DNA from: a virus
Strand: one strand, 5' to 3'
IMG/VR virus record: IMGVR_UViG_3300024346_005423
Location: 1 to 38,216 of that record
DNA length: 38,216 nt
Positions 7,269 to 14,897 of the stretch are shown here, one piece after another (position 1 is the stretch's first letter; each line of letters opens with the position of its first letter). A program made the translations under genes and the position numbers. The notes under the pieces are model-generated. The model made no database searches. It was not told the DNA's origin and saw only the letters and a list, made by a program, of their open reading frames with translations.

Positions 7269-8693
7269 TTATTTTGTTTTTTTCCATTTAGTATATGCTT
7301 GTTCAAATTCAGGAAATGTTTCTAGGAAATTTGTACCTCGGCGTAGATCATGTTCATCAACAAATTTAACAAAATTATTTCTATTGATAGTTGTAAGTTC
7401 GTTGAATATATTTTCTTTTGCCATATTATATATTCTTTTTAACTTATCTGCTTCGTATTCATAAAATCCGCGATTAGCAGTACCATACCAATTTTTATAT
7501 TCCAAATTCTTATACATATGAGTAACCTGATCATAAAGCATTGGTAGCATTTCAGGTTCTAATAAAAATATTGCTTGATGATCAGGGTATCTTAGATAGG
7601 GTATATCTAATAGCATAGGATTTCTATTATCGTTATATGTCCCGTATTGTCTTTTTATATCAACTATATCATCTAAAAATTTTATGTAAGAAGTTAAACT
7701 AAGTAGATTGTATGTACTCATTATTGTAAATTCAATCGTTGGTATTTCTTTATACACCCTATGAATATTACTTAACCACTTATCATAGTTCATACCAAAC
7801 CGTATATATTCGCTTTGTTTTCCGTGCGCTTCAGCACTAGTAAAAAGTTTAAATTTCTTCAACTTCTTTTCGTTGATAATGATCTTAACTTTTTCTAAAA
7901 ATTTAGCAAATAGATCGTCCGGCGGATTCATATTAGTATTAATACTAACCTCTAGATTGGGGTTAGGATTAGCAATAATGTAATCTAAAACTTGAAAAGT
8001 ATTTTTATTCAATAATGGTTCACCGCCTGTAATTCTAAAATGATGCAAGCTAGTATACATAGTTGGCCACCATGCCCAAAATGCATCAACATACGGATTT
8101 TCTTCCCTGTTGGGAATAGGCATCATGTTTTCAGACTTTAACCATTCTAAATTATTAAATTTAGTTGAAGTAGGATAAGGACCGTATCTTTCTATTTCTT
8201 CCATCCATTGACTACTAATGTGAGGAGCACAATAACTACATTTGAAATTACAAACATTGCTAAAACTTACCTCAACATAACTAGGATCAACATCATCATC
8301 CCAGGATTTATTGCGTATATCTTCTACAAAAGGTTGTGCCCAGTTGTCTGCACTTTTGTAAATTCTATCGCTATACACACTTTGAGAATCATCAGAACGT
8401 GTATTATTATCTTCTACTCTCCAACAATAATCACATTCGGCTGGTCTCTTGCCTTCAAGCATTAATTTTCGTTGTTGCTTTTTAAATTCACTATTATGCA
8501 ATGCAGTAGGATTGAATTTAATCTCAGTCACTGGCACCACGTGCGGCTTTGGGTGATGACAACTATGATTCATCCCGTTTTGCAAATGCATAGTAACTTG
8601 TTTCCATTTTGCTACGCAAAATGAAGGACTAACACTATCTAATTTTGCCTTGGTGTTATCTAAATGTTGTTGATATCCGTCGTATTGTGACAT
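7269..8693 (-). CDS. Radical SAM protein with accessory cysteine clusters
   Basis: 474 residues. The radical SAM site CNFKCSYC gives Cys148, Cys152 and Cys155 for the [4Fe-4S] cluster, and ITGGEPLLN (221-229) is the SAM-binding GGEP motif. Four further cysteines lie ahead of the barrel: Cys26 (FCVAKW), Cys45 (SCHHPKP), Cys87 and Cys90 (CDYCW). They suggest an auxiliary metal centre of the SPASM/twitch type, here N-terminal. Such proteins modify peptides, sugars or cofactors; the substrate cannot be read from the sequence. The start overlaps the stop of the upstream GT-A-like gene by one base (TAATG), with GAAGG as ribosome site, so it belongs to the same unit. Its place between a glycosyltransferase and a sugar-nucleotide epimerase hints at sugar or protein modification. 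Confidence 0.88.
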   Translation of the reverse strand: MSQYDGYQQHLDNTKAKLDSVSPSFCVAKWKQVTMHLQNGMNHSCHHPKPHVVPVTEIKFNPTALHNSEFKKQQRKLMLEGKRPAECDYCWRVEDNNTRSDDSQSVYSDRIYKSADNWAQPFVEDIRNKSWDDDVDPSYVEVSFSNVCNFKCSYCAPHISSQWMEEIERYGPYPTSTKFNNLEWLKSENMMPIPNREENPYVDAFWAWWPTMYTSLHHFRITGGEPLLNKNTFQVLDYIIANPNPNLEVSINTNMNPPDDLFAKFLEKVKIIINEKKLKKFKLFTSAEAHGKQSEYIRFGMNYDKWLSNIHRVYKEIPTIEFTIMSTYNLLSLTSYIKFLDDIVDIKRQYGTYNDNRNPMLLDIPYLRYPDHQAIFLLEPEMLPMLYDQVTHMYKNLEYKNWYGTANRGFYEYEADKLKRIYNMAKENIFNELTTINRNNFVKFVDEHDLRRGTNFLETFPEFEQAYTKWKKTK

Positions 8694-9649
8694 TACCAGC
8701 CTTCTACCTTTCTTATTACATCCATCTCAGTTACTAATGGACCAATGTTGTACTTATCAGCATTATAGTGTCGTTTGAAGAACTGACTTTGGTCTGCATC
8801 TAATATACACATTGGTAATCCTAATTTGGTTTTTAACTCTATGCCATATGTTTCTGATAATATTAATGGATCTTCATCTTTAACATGTTGCCACATTTCA
8901 ATATAGTTATCAAACCATTGGACAGTATGTACATCCCAATCAGTAAGCATGGTCATATGAGTTCCCATACGTGCCCCCATGATTGCCCACTCTCCGTTAT
9001 CTACATCCATGCCTACGTTCTGCCAAATAGTCAAATTGTTTAGATTTCGTGTAGCCACTGTTTCTTTGAATTCATTAACGGTTGGGCGCACGCCGCGGTT
9101 TAAACTCATCTTTACACCTTCACGAAACCCTGCTCTCCATGCTTGGAATGATGTATGATTGGGATATGTTGTGCTATAACAATCGTGCATTGCCCAATAT
9201 AAACTATCTTGACTATCTAAACAAAAATCAGCAATACGTGAAACATCACCTTCAGTTTGATTTTCATGTGTTTTCATTTCACGTACATATGTTTTAGTCC
9301 ATGAACTCATTCCTCCATTACCATAACGCAATCCGTTAATACTGTTAATTGCTTTCCAACGATATTGTGCTAATTTGTATTTAGGATCCTTTCCGGTGAA
9401 ATTTAATTGCATATTGAAGAAACTTTCTTCGGGCATATTATCACCGTCAATTAGAATAAACCGTTCAGTATCACTTGCTTCTCCTGCGGCTTTATGCGCT
9501 GCATCACTACCTTTTACTCCATCTACTCGTTTAGCCCATGGAACCATGTTTTTAATTTTTAGCCAAAATTCTTCTTTCTGCGGTTCATCGTATGACAAAT
9601 ATATGCAATCTAAATCTGCAACATCAATTATTTTGTCAAGTGAGTTCAT
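8693..9649 (-). CDS. GT-A-like protein with intact DGD motif
   Basis: 318 residues. The order beta-strand YLSYDEP (17-23), RVDGVKGSDAAHKAAGEA (41-58) and RFILIDGDNMPEE (63-75) is the start of a GT-A fold, with DGD at 68-70 in the place of the metal-binding DxD. AQYRWKAINSINGLRYGNGG and SFQAWRAGFREGVKM are shared in pattern with the C-terminal unit of the 841-residue protein encoded at 660-3185, so the two are paralogues. This copy alone keeps the acidic triad and is the likely active enzyme. Donor and acceptor are unknown. The gene overlaps the 111-residue gene by 14 bases and the radical SAM gene by one. Confidence 0.7.
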   Translation of the reverse strand: MNSLDKIIDVADLDCIYLSYDEPQKEEFWLKIKNMVPWAKRVDGVKGSDAAHKAAGEASDTERFILIDGDNMPEESFFNMQLNFTGKDPKYKLAQYRWKAINSINGLRYGNGGMSSWTKTYVREMKTHENQTEGDVSRIADFCLDSQDSLYWAMHDCYSTTYPNHTSFQAWRAGFREGVKMSLNRGVRPTVNEFKETVATRNLNNLTIWQNVGMDVDNGEWAIMGARMGTHMTMLTDWDVHTVQWFDNYIEMWQHVKDEDPLILSETYGIELKTKLGLPMCILDADQSQFFKRHYNADKYNIGPLVTEMDVIRKVEGW

Positions 9650-9971
9650 ATGTGTTTAATTTCCATTTGGTGTGTTCATAGGTTGTATCAACAACAATGC
9701 TTAGGTCTTCTTTATGACAACTACGACCTTCAGTGTCGGGCATTAATTTATACACTACTTGGTTAGGTTGAGCAGTTGAAATCTTACCATTGATAACTCT
9801 TAGGTCAGGTCTTGCTTCGGCAAAAGTTTGGGTGTCTATGACAATGTAATTACCTTGAGTAGATGCATCGCCTGAATAGCAAATTACTTTACCCTCAGCA
9901 TCATAATATAATCTAAGTTCAGGTGGTACTATTTTAGGTGCTTCCCAAATTATAATATGTTCTTCACTCAT
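9636..9971 (-). CDS. Conserved-looking hypothetical protein (111 aa)
   Basis: I do not recognise the family with confidence. The protein is soluble, mixed alpha/beta in appearance, with a Pro-rich start (WEAPKIVPPELRLYYD) and a repeated pattern of beta-strands (GKVICYSG, GNYIVIDTQTF, NQVVYKLMP). There is no signal peptide, membrane segment or metal-site motif. The start overlaps the upstream GT-A gene as ATGA and the end runs 14 bases into the next gene. It is therefore co-translated with the glycan genes and may be an accessory subunit. Confidence 0.75.
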   Translation of the reverse strand: MSEEHIIIWEAPKIVPPELRLYYDAEGKVICYSGDASTQGNYIVIDTQTFAEARPDLRVINGKISTAQPNQVVYKLMPDTEGRSCHKEDLSIVVDTTYEHTKWKLNTYELT

Positions 9972-10723
9972 AGTACTATTTTATCACAAAAGTTTTTTAT
10001 ATGATAGTGAAACGGATACTGCTGCGGTATAGTTTGAATTCTAATTTGATTAGGCAAGCATTCGTAAATAAACGTATCTGTCCAATTTTCAGTAGGAGTA
10101 CCATTTATAAATTGTTTCATATGTACCATACTCATTTCCGTAAACACCGGCATTGTAGTTTTTTCTGCCCCTAGAATATGACATGCTATGGCATAAACCC
10201 AATCAGTTGTCGCTACTTCAGCTGGATTACATTTTAATATTTTCTTGTATTCTTCCCAATTAGTAAAGATTTCCTTAACTAAGTTAAAGAATTCTTGTGC
10301 AGTAGTAGACTTCTTAAAATAAGTGATGGCATTATATACATCCGGCAAGTTATTATCATCTATAAACCTACGATAAACTCTTACCGTTGATATCTCTTGT
10401 TTAAAATTTCTTATTGTACTAGATACTACAACATCTCGGTCTTTAAGCATATCCCACCAATAGTCTATGTTGCGTGGAATATACATATCAGCTTCTAACT
10501 TGATTGTATAATCATACGGACTTGCTTCATATATTTGCCAATCATTAATTAGTTTCCAATCACTATCAATTGCTAAATCACCGTAAGGTAACATATCAGT
10601 TGAAATAATAGTTACATTGGCCTCAGGCATTACTCTAAGTATACTTTTCTGTAGCGTTTTAGCACACTTAGTATAACTAGTTTTCTCGGTGTCTAGAGCC
10701 ATTATAACAAACCCTTTATTCAT
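9968..10723 (-). CDS. GT-A-like glycosyltransferase, EAD variant
   Basis: 251 residues. The N-terminal strand GFVIMALDTEKTSY leads to VTIISTD (37-43), then ASPYDYTIKLEADMYIP (67-83). EAD at 77-79 sits where GT-A enzymes bind the metal. The layout matches the next gene upstream (10716-11522), which has SPYDETLLLDTDYMV, so the two are a diverged duplicate pair. TTDWVYAIACHILGAE and a histidine-containing VHMKQFING further on are compatible with a GT-A acceptor half. GGAG-like bases (GGAGTTAATTA) precede the ATG inside the end of the upstream gene, with an 8-base overlap. Confidence 0.7.
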   Translation of the reverse strand: MNKGFVIMALDTEKTSYTKCAKTLQKSILRVMPEANVTIISTDMLPYGDLAIDSDWKLINDWQIYEASPYDYTIKLEADMYIPRNIDYWWDMLKDRDVVVSSTIRNFKQEISTVRVYRRFIDDNNLPDVYNAITYFKKSTTAQEFFNLVKEIFTNWEEYKKILKCNPAEVATTDWVYAIACHILGAEKTTMPVFTEMSMVHMKQFINGTPTENWTDTFIYECLPNQIRIQTIPQQYPFHYHIKNFCDKIVL

Positions 10724-11522
10724 TAATTAACTCCATAAAGTTCTCTTTTGACATAACGTGAAAGTCCATATTTTTTATGGTAATGTATTCTTTGCGAATC
10801 TTGCCCTTGTTCCAGTTATCAAACATTATAGTATATTCTGTATTAAATTCATAATCAGAATTGTGATAAACACTAGTATTCTTTCCTACATGCAACAAGT
10901 TCCACGGTATTACATCTGTATTTAAAGTTGTATGCCCATTGACAATTCTAGTAGCTAATGTTAGTCCGTAATCGTTTCTAAAAGTTGCAGATATAAATCC
11001 ATGAATACTTGCATAATGGTCAAAGTTATTTTGAACCATTTCTAAGCAGTTAAATATTTGTTCTGCTCTTTTAGTTTTCTTAAACATAATAACAGTTGCC
11101 CATACCGTATTAAAACTGTACACCCCTAACATTTCTTGTGCAGCATTTGGGTGCATTAAAAAACTAGTAGTGTTATGACAACAAAAATCAGTAGGCAAGT
11201 CAAACGTCTTTGATAGTTTATTTGAATTCACCATATAATCAGTGTCTAACAAAAGTGTTTCATCATATGGACTAAATTGATATGCACGATATCTACCTTT
11301 ATTGTACCATAGTCCCCAGTCTCTTTTGTTTGTTTTATCTGCGGGTGCTATAACAACATTGTCAAATTGATATGATTGATCAACCGGTAATGATTCACTA
11401 TCTGTTACCAATGTAACAGGGAGTCCCAAAAAGTGATTGATACGTTTAGCAGTAGCTACTGCCATTTTATAATAATTGTATTTTGGGTTGTTGAATGCGA
11501 AAAGTAGTGCTCCTCTATTCAT
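10716..11522 (-). CDS. GT-A-like glycosyltransferase with DTD motif
   Basis: 268 residues. GALLFAFNNPKYNYYKMA begins a nucleotide-sugar-binding fold, LPVTLVTD follows at 34-41, and FSPYDETLLLDTDYMV (83-98) holds the DxD site as DTD at 93-95. This is the typical order of glycogenin-like (GT8-type) and other retaining GT-A enzymes, but I cannot fix the family. The gene overlaps the upstream 101-residue gene by four bases (ATGA) with an AGAAGAAAAG ribosome-site candidate. It is the second gene behind the late promoter at 11840, so it is expected late in infection with the fibres. Confidence 0.75.
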   Translation of the reverse strand: MNRGALLFAFNNPKYNYYKMAVATAKRINHFLGLPVTLVTDSESLPVDQSYQFDNVVIAPADKTNKRDWGLWYNKGRYRAYQFSPYDETLLLDTDYMVNSNKLSKTFDLPTDFCCHNTTSFLMHPNAAQEMLGVYSFNTVWATVIMFKKTKRAEQIFNCLEMVQNNFDHYASIHGFISATFRNDYGLTLATRIVNGHTTLNTDVIPWNLLHVGKNTSVYHNSDYEFNTEYTIMFDNWNKGKIRKEYITIKNMDFHVMSKENFMELINE

Positions 11523-11824
11523 CTTTTCTTCTCTAATTCAGCCCATTCAGTATACCATTCTTCCATAACATTTTTATATATGTCGGTAAGTTTTTCTAGC
11601 AGGTTAATTCTATTAACCTTGACCGGGTTATTAAAAGTATCAATTAATATTACCCACGTATCTGATGATGAGTTTAAAAAATTAATAGTTTCTAAATTGG
11701 CTCTCCAAAGCCCGGCCTGGTCAGCCACGATAAACTTACTATCGTACTTGTCTTTTAGATATACTTTAGCTGAGTTATGGTTGAAGCGGGCTTTAGCTTC
11801 AGTGATTAATGACAGTGTATCCAT
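11519..11824 (-). CDS. Small acidic/helical phage protein of unknown function (101 aa)
   Basis: 101 residues, no recognised domain. The ends are helical and charged (MDTLSLITEAKARFNHN; KLTDIYKNVMEEWYTEWAELEKKR), with a central hydrophobic beta stretch (SDTWVILIDTFNNPVKVN). The start is unusually well supported: TTAGGAG (11830-11836) sits five bases before the ATG and a perfect TATAAATA lies just upstream. It is the first gene of the transcript that continues into the glycosyltransferases. Its place between fibre genes and glycosyltransferases would suit an adaptor or fibre chaperone, but nothing in the sequence proves this. Confidence 0.8.
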   Translation of the reverse strand: MDTLSLITEAKARFNHNSAKVYLKDKYDSKFIVADQAGLWRANLETINFLNSSSDTWVILIDTFNNPVKVNRINLLEKLTDIYKNVMEEWYTEWAELEKKR

Positions 11825-11839
11825 GTGTACTCCTAAGAG

Positions 11840-11847
11840 TATTTATA
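11840..11847 (-). promoter_or_regulatory. T4-type late promoter TATAAATA
   Basis: The minus strand reads TATAAATACTCTTAGGAG and then five bases to the ATG at 11824. TATAAATA is the exact T4 late -10 box, recognised in T4 by the gp55 sigma-like factor, and it is followed at once by a strong Shine-Dalgarno site. It lies in the only real gap (47 bases) between the fibre genes and the glycan cluster, so it most likely starts transcription of 11824-660. Confidence 0.75.
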
Positions 11848-11871
11848 TAGATATCCCTTCAAGATTAAAAA

Positions 11872-12825
11872 TTATGAGCCGCTGACAGATCCAGTAACTG
11901 ATATTGCGCCCCAACTATTGGCAATATAAGTTGTTTCAGGTTTGGCTACCGTAACAGTAGTTGTTGAACCAGTGCCAACAGTAAGCCCGTTTGGCACTTC
12001 ATCCCAAATTGTGTATAACGTAATTATGCTACCTGCATCACTATACGATCCTTGTGTACCGTTAGACTTGGCAATAACACGAATGAATGTGTCTAAATAA
12101 CCTGCCGGGCTACCTGAAGCCAATTGAGTAAATACGGTTACATTTGAAGTAGTCATTGAATAATAACCGCTGTTTGTACTTATCGTGGGAGCGGTTCCGC
12201 CACCACCTACCTTTGTGATACCGTTGAATGATGATCCTGCAATCGATATGGATCCTGATGTTTGTGCGCTCATAGCAACTGTACCAATATTACTTGCCAA
12301 GCCATTAAACAACAAATTAATGCCTGCGGTAGTATTAGCATGTGAGCATGTTACTTTTAATTGCCCACCCGAATTAAAAAAGTATCTTGCAGCATTGCCA
12401 TCTGGAAAGTCTATAATATGTACAAAAGTTAACGCAGTAGACCATGTACTTGCATAAACCGCAGCATTTGATATAGTTGCACCCTGAGATGTTGCATTCA
12501 ATCTACTATTATAGATTGTTGTTAAGTTTGTTGGAATTGCGGTTAACGCCGCAATTACGTTACCTACCGCCGGTGCAGTTACTGATGTTATTGCAGTTCC
12601 TTGATGCAATGCAGCGTTAGCAGTACGATTTACTAAAGACGCCCACTCAGTGGCTTGAACTACTGCACCAACATTTACATTACCCAATGCAGTCTGTCCA
12701 TACCCTTTATCATTTCCGCCGATTGCCCAGACTGCATTTAAAGTGCCAGAAGTTGTAGTAGGGTCTCCACCTACCAATGTATTATAATCAGTAGCTTGTA
12801 TAGTGCCATATTGTGCGTATGTCAT
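11872..12825 (-). CDS. Fibre-like virion structural protein (317 aa)
   Basis: 317 residues, rich in Thr, Ser, Ala, Asn and Gly and poor in charged residues, as expected for a phage fibre or decoration protein. The N-terminus holds tandem-like segments ending in ATEWASLVNRTANAALHQGT, and the middle has NAARYFFNSGGQLKVT, a motif common in phage tail structural proteins. The rest is predicted beta-strand and low complexity (GSISIAGSSFNGITKVGGGG). There is no signal peptide. AAGGA precedes the ATG, partly inside the end of the upstream fibre gene, nine bases away. A receptor-binding or baseplate-attached role is inference from composition and position. Confidence 0.7.
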   Translation of the reverse strand: MTYAQYGTIQATDYNTLVGGDPTTTSGTLNAVWAIGGNDKGYGQTALGNVNVGAVVQATEWASLVNRTANAALHQGTAITSVTAPAVGNVIAALTAIPTNLTTIYNSRLNATSQGATISNAAVYASTWSTALTFVHIIDFPDGNAARYFFNSGGQLKVTCSHANTTAGINLLFNGLASNIGTVAMSAQTSGSISIAGSSFNGITKVGGGGTAPTISTNSGYYSMTTSNVTVFTQLASGSPAGYLDTFIRVIAKSNGTQGSYSDAGSIITLYTIWDEVPNGLTVGTGSTTTVTVAKPETTYIANSWGAISVTGSVSGS

Positions 12826-12834
12826 TATAAATCC

Positions 12835-14079
12835 TTATTTTGATACAGTTACAGTTGCTAGCACAGTACCAACACTATTGTCAAGTTTATTAGTCAATGC
12901 ACGACCAATTACGTTAAACGCGGTTGCCTCGCCTACAGTAGCTGCACGGGCTATTCCATTACCTGCGCTAACTAAACGATTGCCTTTCTTAACTATACCA
13001 GTAACTTTAACTTGAACACGTCCTGTCATAGCAACAGGAGGATGTGTAGTATCATCACCGGCACCTGAATTCATTAAATAAGCAGCAGAATTAGAAATGA
13101 CACCAAATATATCCTCACTCAATTCGTATTTTACACTGGTGATTTCTTTATCTCCGCCTAATTCAACAACGGTTCCTGCATCATAATATGCATCAGCTTC
13201 AAATCGTTCTGCCAAGTCAGCATATGTTGCATTAAGTCTAGAACCAGCTGTTAATGTCCAGTTACCTGTAATCGCACCAGCAGTAGAGTTTCCGCCAGTT
13301 GTTATGTTTCCAGTAGTTACGCTACTAGGGGCAATAACTCCGGTAAATTGACTAACTGCATTTGATCCTGTCAAGTAATCAAAAACATTACCATTATTAT
13401 AAGTACCTGCAAAACTGATAGGGGCGCCATTAGCGTACATATACCTATCAGTTCTAATACCAATAGTATTACCGGCATTATTGATTACGATGTTACCAGA
13501 ATTAACATATACACTAGTTCCTGCTACTGTATTTGCAGTTCCTGAACCATTAATAATCCAGGTACCGGTTATTGTACCTCCGATAGTGTTACCACCAGTT
13601 GTAATAACTGCGGTATTCAATGTTCCAATATTACCGGTAGTAATATTTGCATTTGCAATAGTTGCATTTGCAGTTACTGTAGCTAGCCGAACTGTAATAG
13701 TATCACCTACCAAAGCATTATTTGCTGTGATATTGTTTGCTAATATATTTCCAGTAACTGTTACTGCTCCAAAGGTTGTTGTTCCACCACTAGAAGTTGA
13801 AGTTAGCGATAACCAGCTACTAGCAGCAGCACCATCTGATGGGCAAAGTTTTAATAGTTGATTATTAGTATCATACCACAATTGACCTGTCAATGAGTTA
13901 GTAGGAGGATTTGCATTAGCAAAATTTTCCAATTGATGAACAAAGTTTGTATCTAAGTATGCGCCGTATCCAGCATAGTTTCTACCAGGTAATGCTAGGG
14001 AAGTACTGTTAGTGTTGATAGTACCATCAGCAATAGTTGTCAGTACTTGACCATTACTTTTTACAATTGTATATGCCAT
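12835..14079 (-). CDS. Tail fibre with C-terminal processing-type domain
   Basis: 414 residues. The N-terminus (1-75; NGQVLTTIADGTINT, YAGYGAYLDTNFVHQLENF, LTGQLWYDT) is a virion-attachment module I know from T4-like phages of aquatic bacteria. Residues 100-280 are a shaft of short turns (ITTGNIGTLN, ITGTWIING, ITGNWTLTAG). From about 283 (ATYADLAERFEADAYYDAGT) to the end is a globular domain with GVISNSAAYLMNSG and MTGRVQVKVTGIVKKGNRLV. Domains of this kind at fibre ends include peptidase_G2-like autoproteolytic chaperones, so self-cleavage after trimerisation is possible but no catalytic residue is proven. GGAAAG lies ahead of the ATG. It is the clearest receptor-binding candidate in the window apart from the giant protein. 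Confidence 0.82.
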   Translation of the reverse strand: MAYTIVKSNGQVLTTIADGTINTNSTSLALPGRNYAGYGAYLDTNFVHQLENFANANPPTNSLTGQLWYDTNNQLLKLCPSDGAAASSWLSLTSTSSGGTTTFGAVTVTGNILANNITANNALVGDTITVRLATVTANATIANANITTGNIGTLNTAVITTGGNTIGGTITGTWIINGSGTANTVAGTSVYVNSGNIVINNAGNTIGIRTDRYMYANGAPISFAGTYNNGNVFDYLTGSNAVSQFTGVIAPSSVTTGNITTGGNSTAGAITGNWTLTAGSRLNATYADLAERFEADAYYDAGTVVELGGDKEITSVKYELSEDIFGVISNSAAYLMNSGAGDDTTHPPVAMTGRVQVKVTGIVKKGNRLVSAGNGIARAATVGEATAFNVIGRALTNKLDNSVGTVLATVTVSK

Positions 14080-14110
14080 TTTAAAATCTTTCCGATATCT
14101 GTTATATATC

Positions 14111-14731
14111 TTAAGTTGTTACTAAGTTAGTCAGACTTTGAATTCTAACAGTGTAATCAATCTGAATCTGTCTATTTAAACTCTTTTGAACTGGGTGAAA
14201 AATCACGTGGGTTAATAATCTTGTGATAACTGACCCTGTATTGGTTGTACCATAATTAGCAAGCAGTCCCAATTCATCAAATATATAAGAACTATCTGTT
14301 TGTGTGCTATTATCAAATGCTGCTTGACCCGCCGGTTCCCCGTAATCTAGCAAACATTGTACCAAAATATCAGTATAATATTTACCGGTTGTATGGGTTA
14401 CGGTCATCTTGTTGCGTGTAGGATCCAAGTTAAAAACACTAGTATCGTCTACAATTTTTGCATATGTTTGATTGTAAAGTGCAGCATTCTGCCCAGTAAC
14501 ATTTGGTGGTAAATAAGTAATAACTCCAGTATCTGATACACTTGCTCCGCCGTTTCCAAACGCCATTTGATATATTTCGCCGTACCCGCGACTGCTTAAC
14601 GTGTCAGCAATAGCTTCTGACATAGTTTCGTAATTGATAGCATTTTTCTTGTCTACAAATATTTCTCCGTCATTGGGGTCGTAGATTTTCAAAAATCCTT
14701 CTATTTTATATGATAGTGTTATTACTGACAT
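14111..14731 (-). CDS. Virion structural protein (206 aa), probably tail or baseplate
   Basis: 206 residues. It begins with beta-strands (ITLSYKIEGFLKIYDP), then EIYQMAFGNGGASVSDTGV, and ends with IFDELGLLANYG, RLLTHVIFHPVQKSLNR and IQIDYTVRI. The FDELGL...LLTHVIFHP pattern is typical of small structural proteins encoded beside the baseplate genes of large myoviruses; I cannot match it to a T4 gene number. The start overlaps the stop of the 50-codon gene by one base (TAATG), with GAGG about ten bases upstream. No transmembrane segment or enzymatic motif is seen. Confidence 0.7.
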   Translation of the reverse strand: MSVITLSYKIEGFLKIYDPNDGEIFVDKKNAINYETMSEAIADTLSSRGYGEIYQMAFGNGGASVSDTGVITYLPPNVTGQNAALYNQTYAKIVDDTSVFNLDPTRNKMTVTHTTGKYYTDILVQCLLDYGEPAGQAAFDNSTQTDSSYIFDELGLLANYGTTNTGSVITRLLTHVIFHPVQKSLNRQIQIDYTVRIQSLTNLVTT

Positions 14732-14883
14732 TAATTATCGCCTCGCATCTGGACTAATACTTCTTTAGTATCAGGATCTGTTATTTTAATACTGGAAGAA
14801 AAGTAAAACCCACCGTGTTCATTGGGTTTTGCTTCAGGCTTTTCAGTCTGCTTTTTCTTGTTTTCATCCGTTTTTTCGTTCAT
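14731..14883 (-). CDS. Small hydrophilic protein (50 aa) between tail genes
   Basis: A 50-codon gene with ATG at 14881-14883 and TAA at 14731-14733. The first 22 residues are strongly charged and probably disordered (MNEKTDENKKKQTEKPEAKP). The C-terminal part GGFYFSSSIKITDPDTKE, then VLVQMRGDN, reads as a small beta-rich domain. It fills the gap between the giant gene and the 206-residue gene exactly and shares a TAATG junction with the latter, so it is probably translated with it. No good Shine-Dalgarno site is visible. Function unknown; a small structural or assembly factor is a reasonable guess. Confidence 0.7.
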   Translation of the reverse strand: MNEKTDENKKKQTEKPEAKPNEHGGFYFSSSIKITDPDTKEVLVQMRGDN

Positions 14884-14897
14884 ATATTTATTTATCT

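Noticed and set aside
7259-7306. Upstream ATG at 7306 as the epimerase start
   Set aside because: It would add 16 lysine-rich residues unlike the family and overlap the radical SAM gene by 38 bases; the start at 7258 begins next to the GAGGFIG motif.
14889-14896. GATAAATA before the 50-codon gene as a late promoter
   Set aside because: It ends six bases from the ATG, leaving no room for a leader; AT-rich chance match is more likely.
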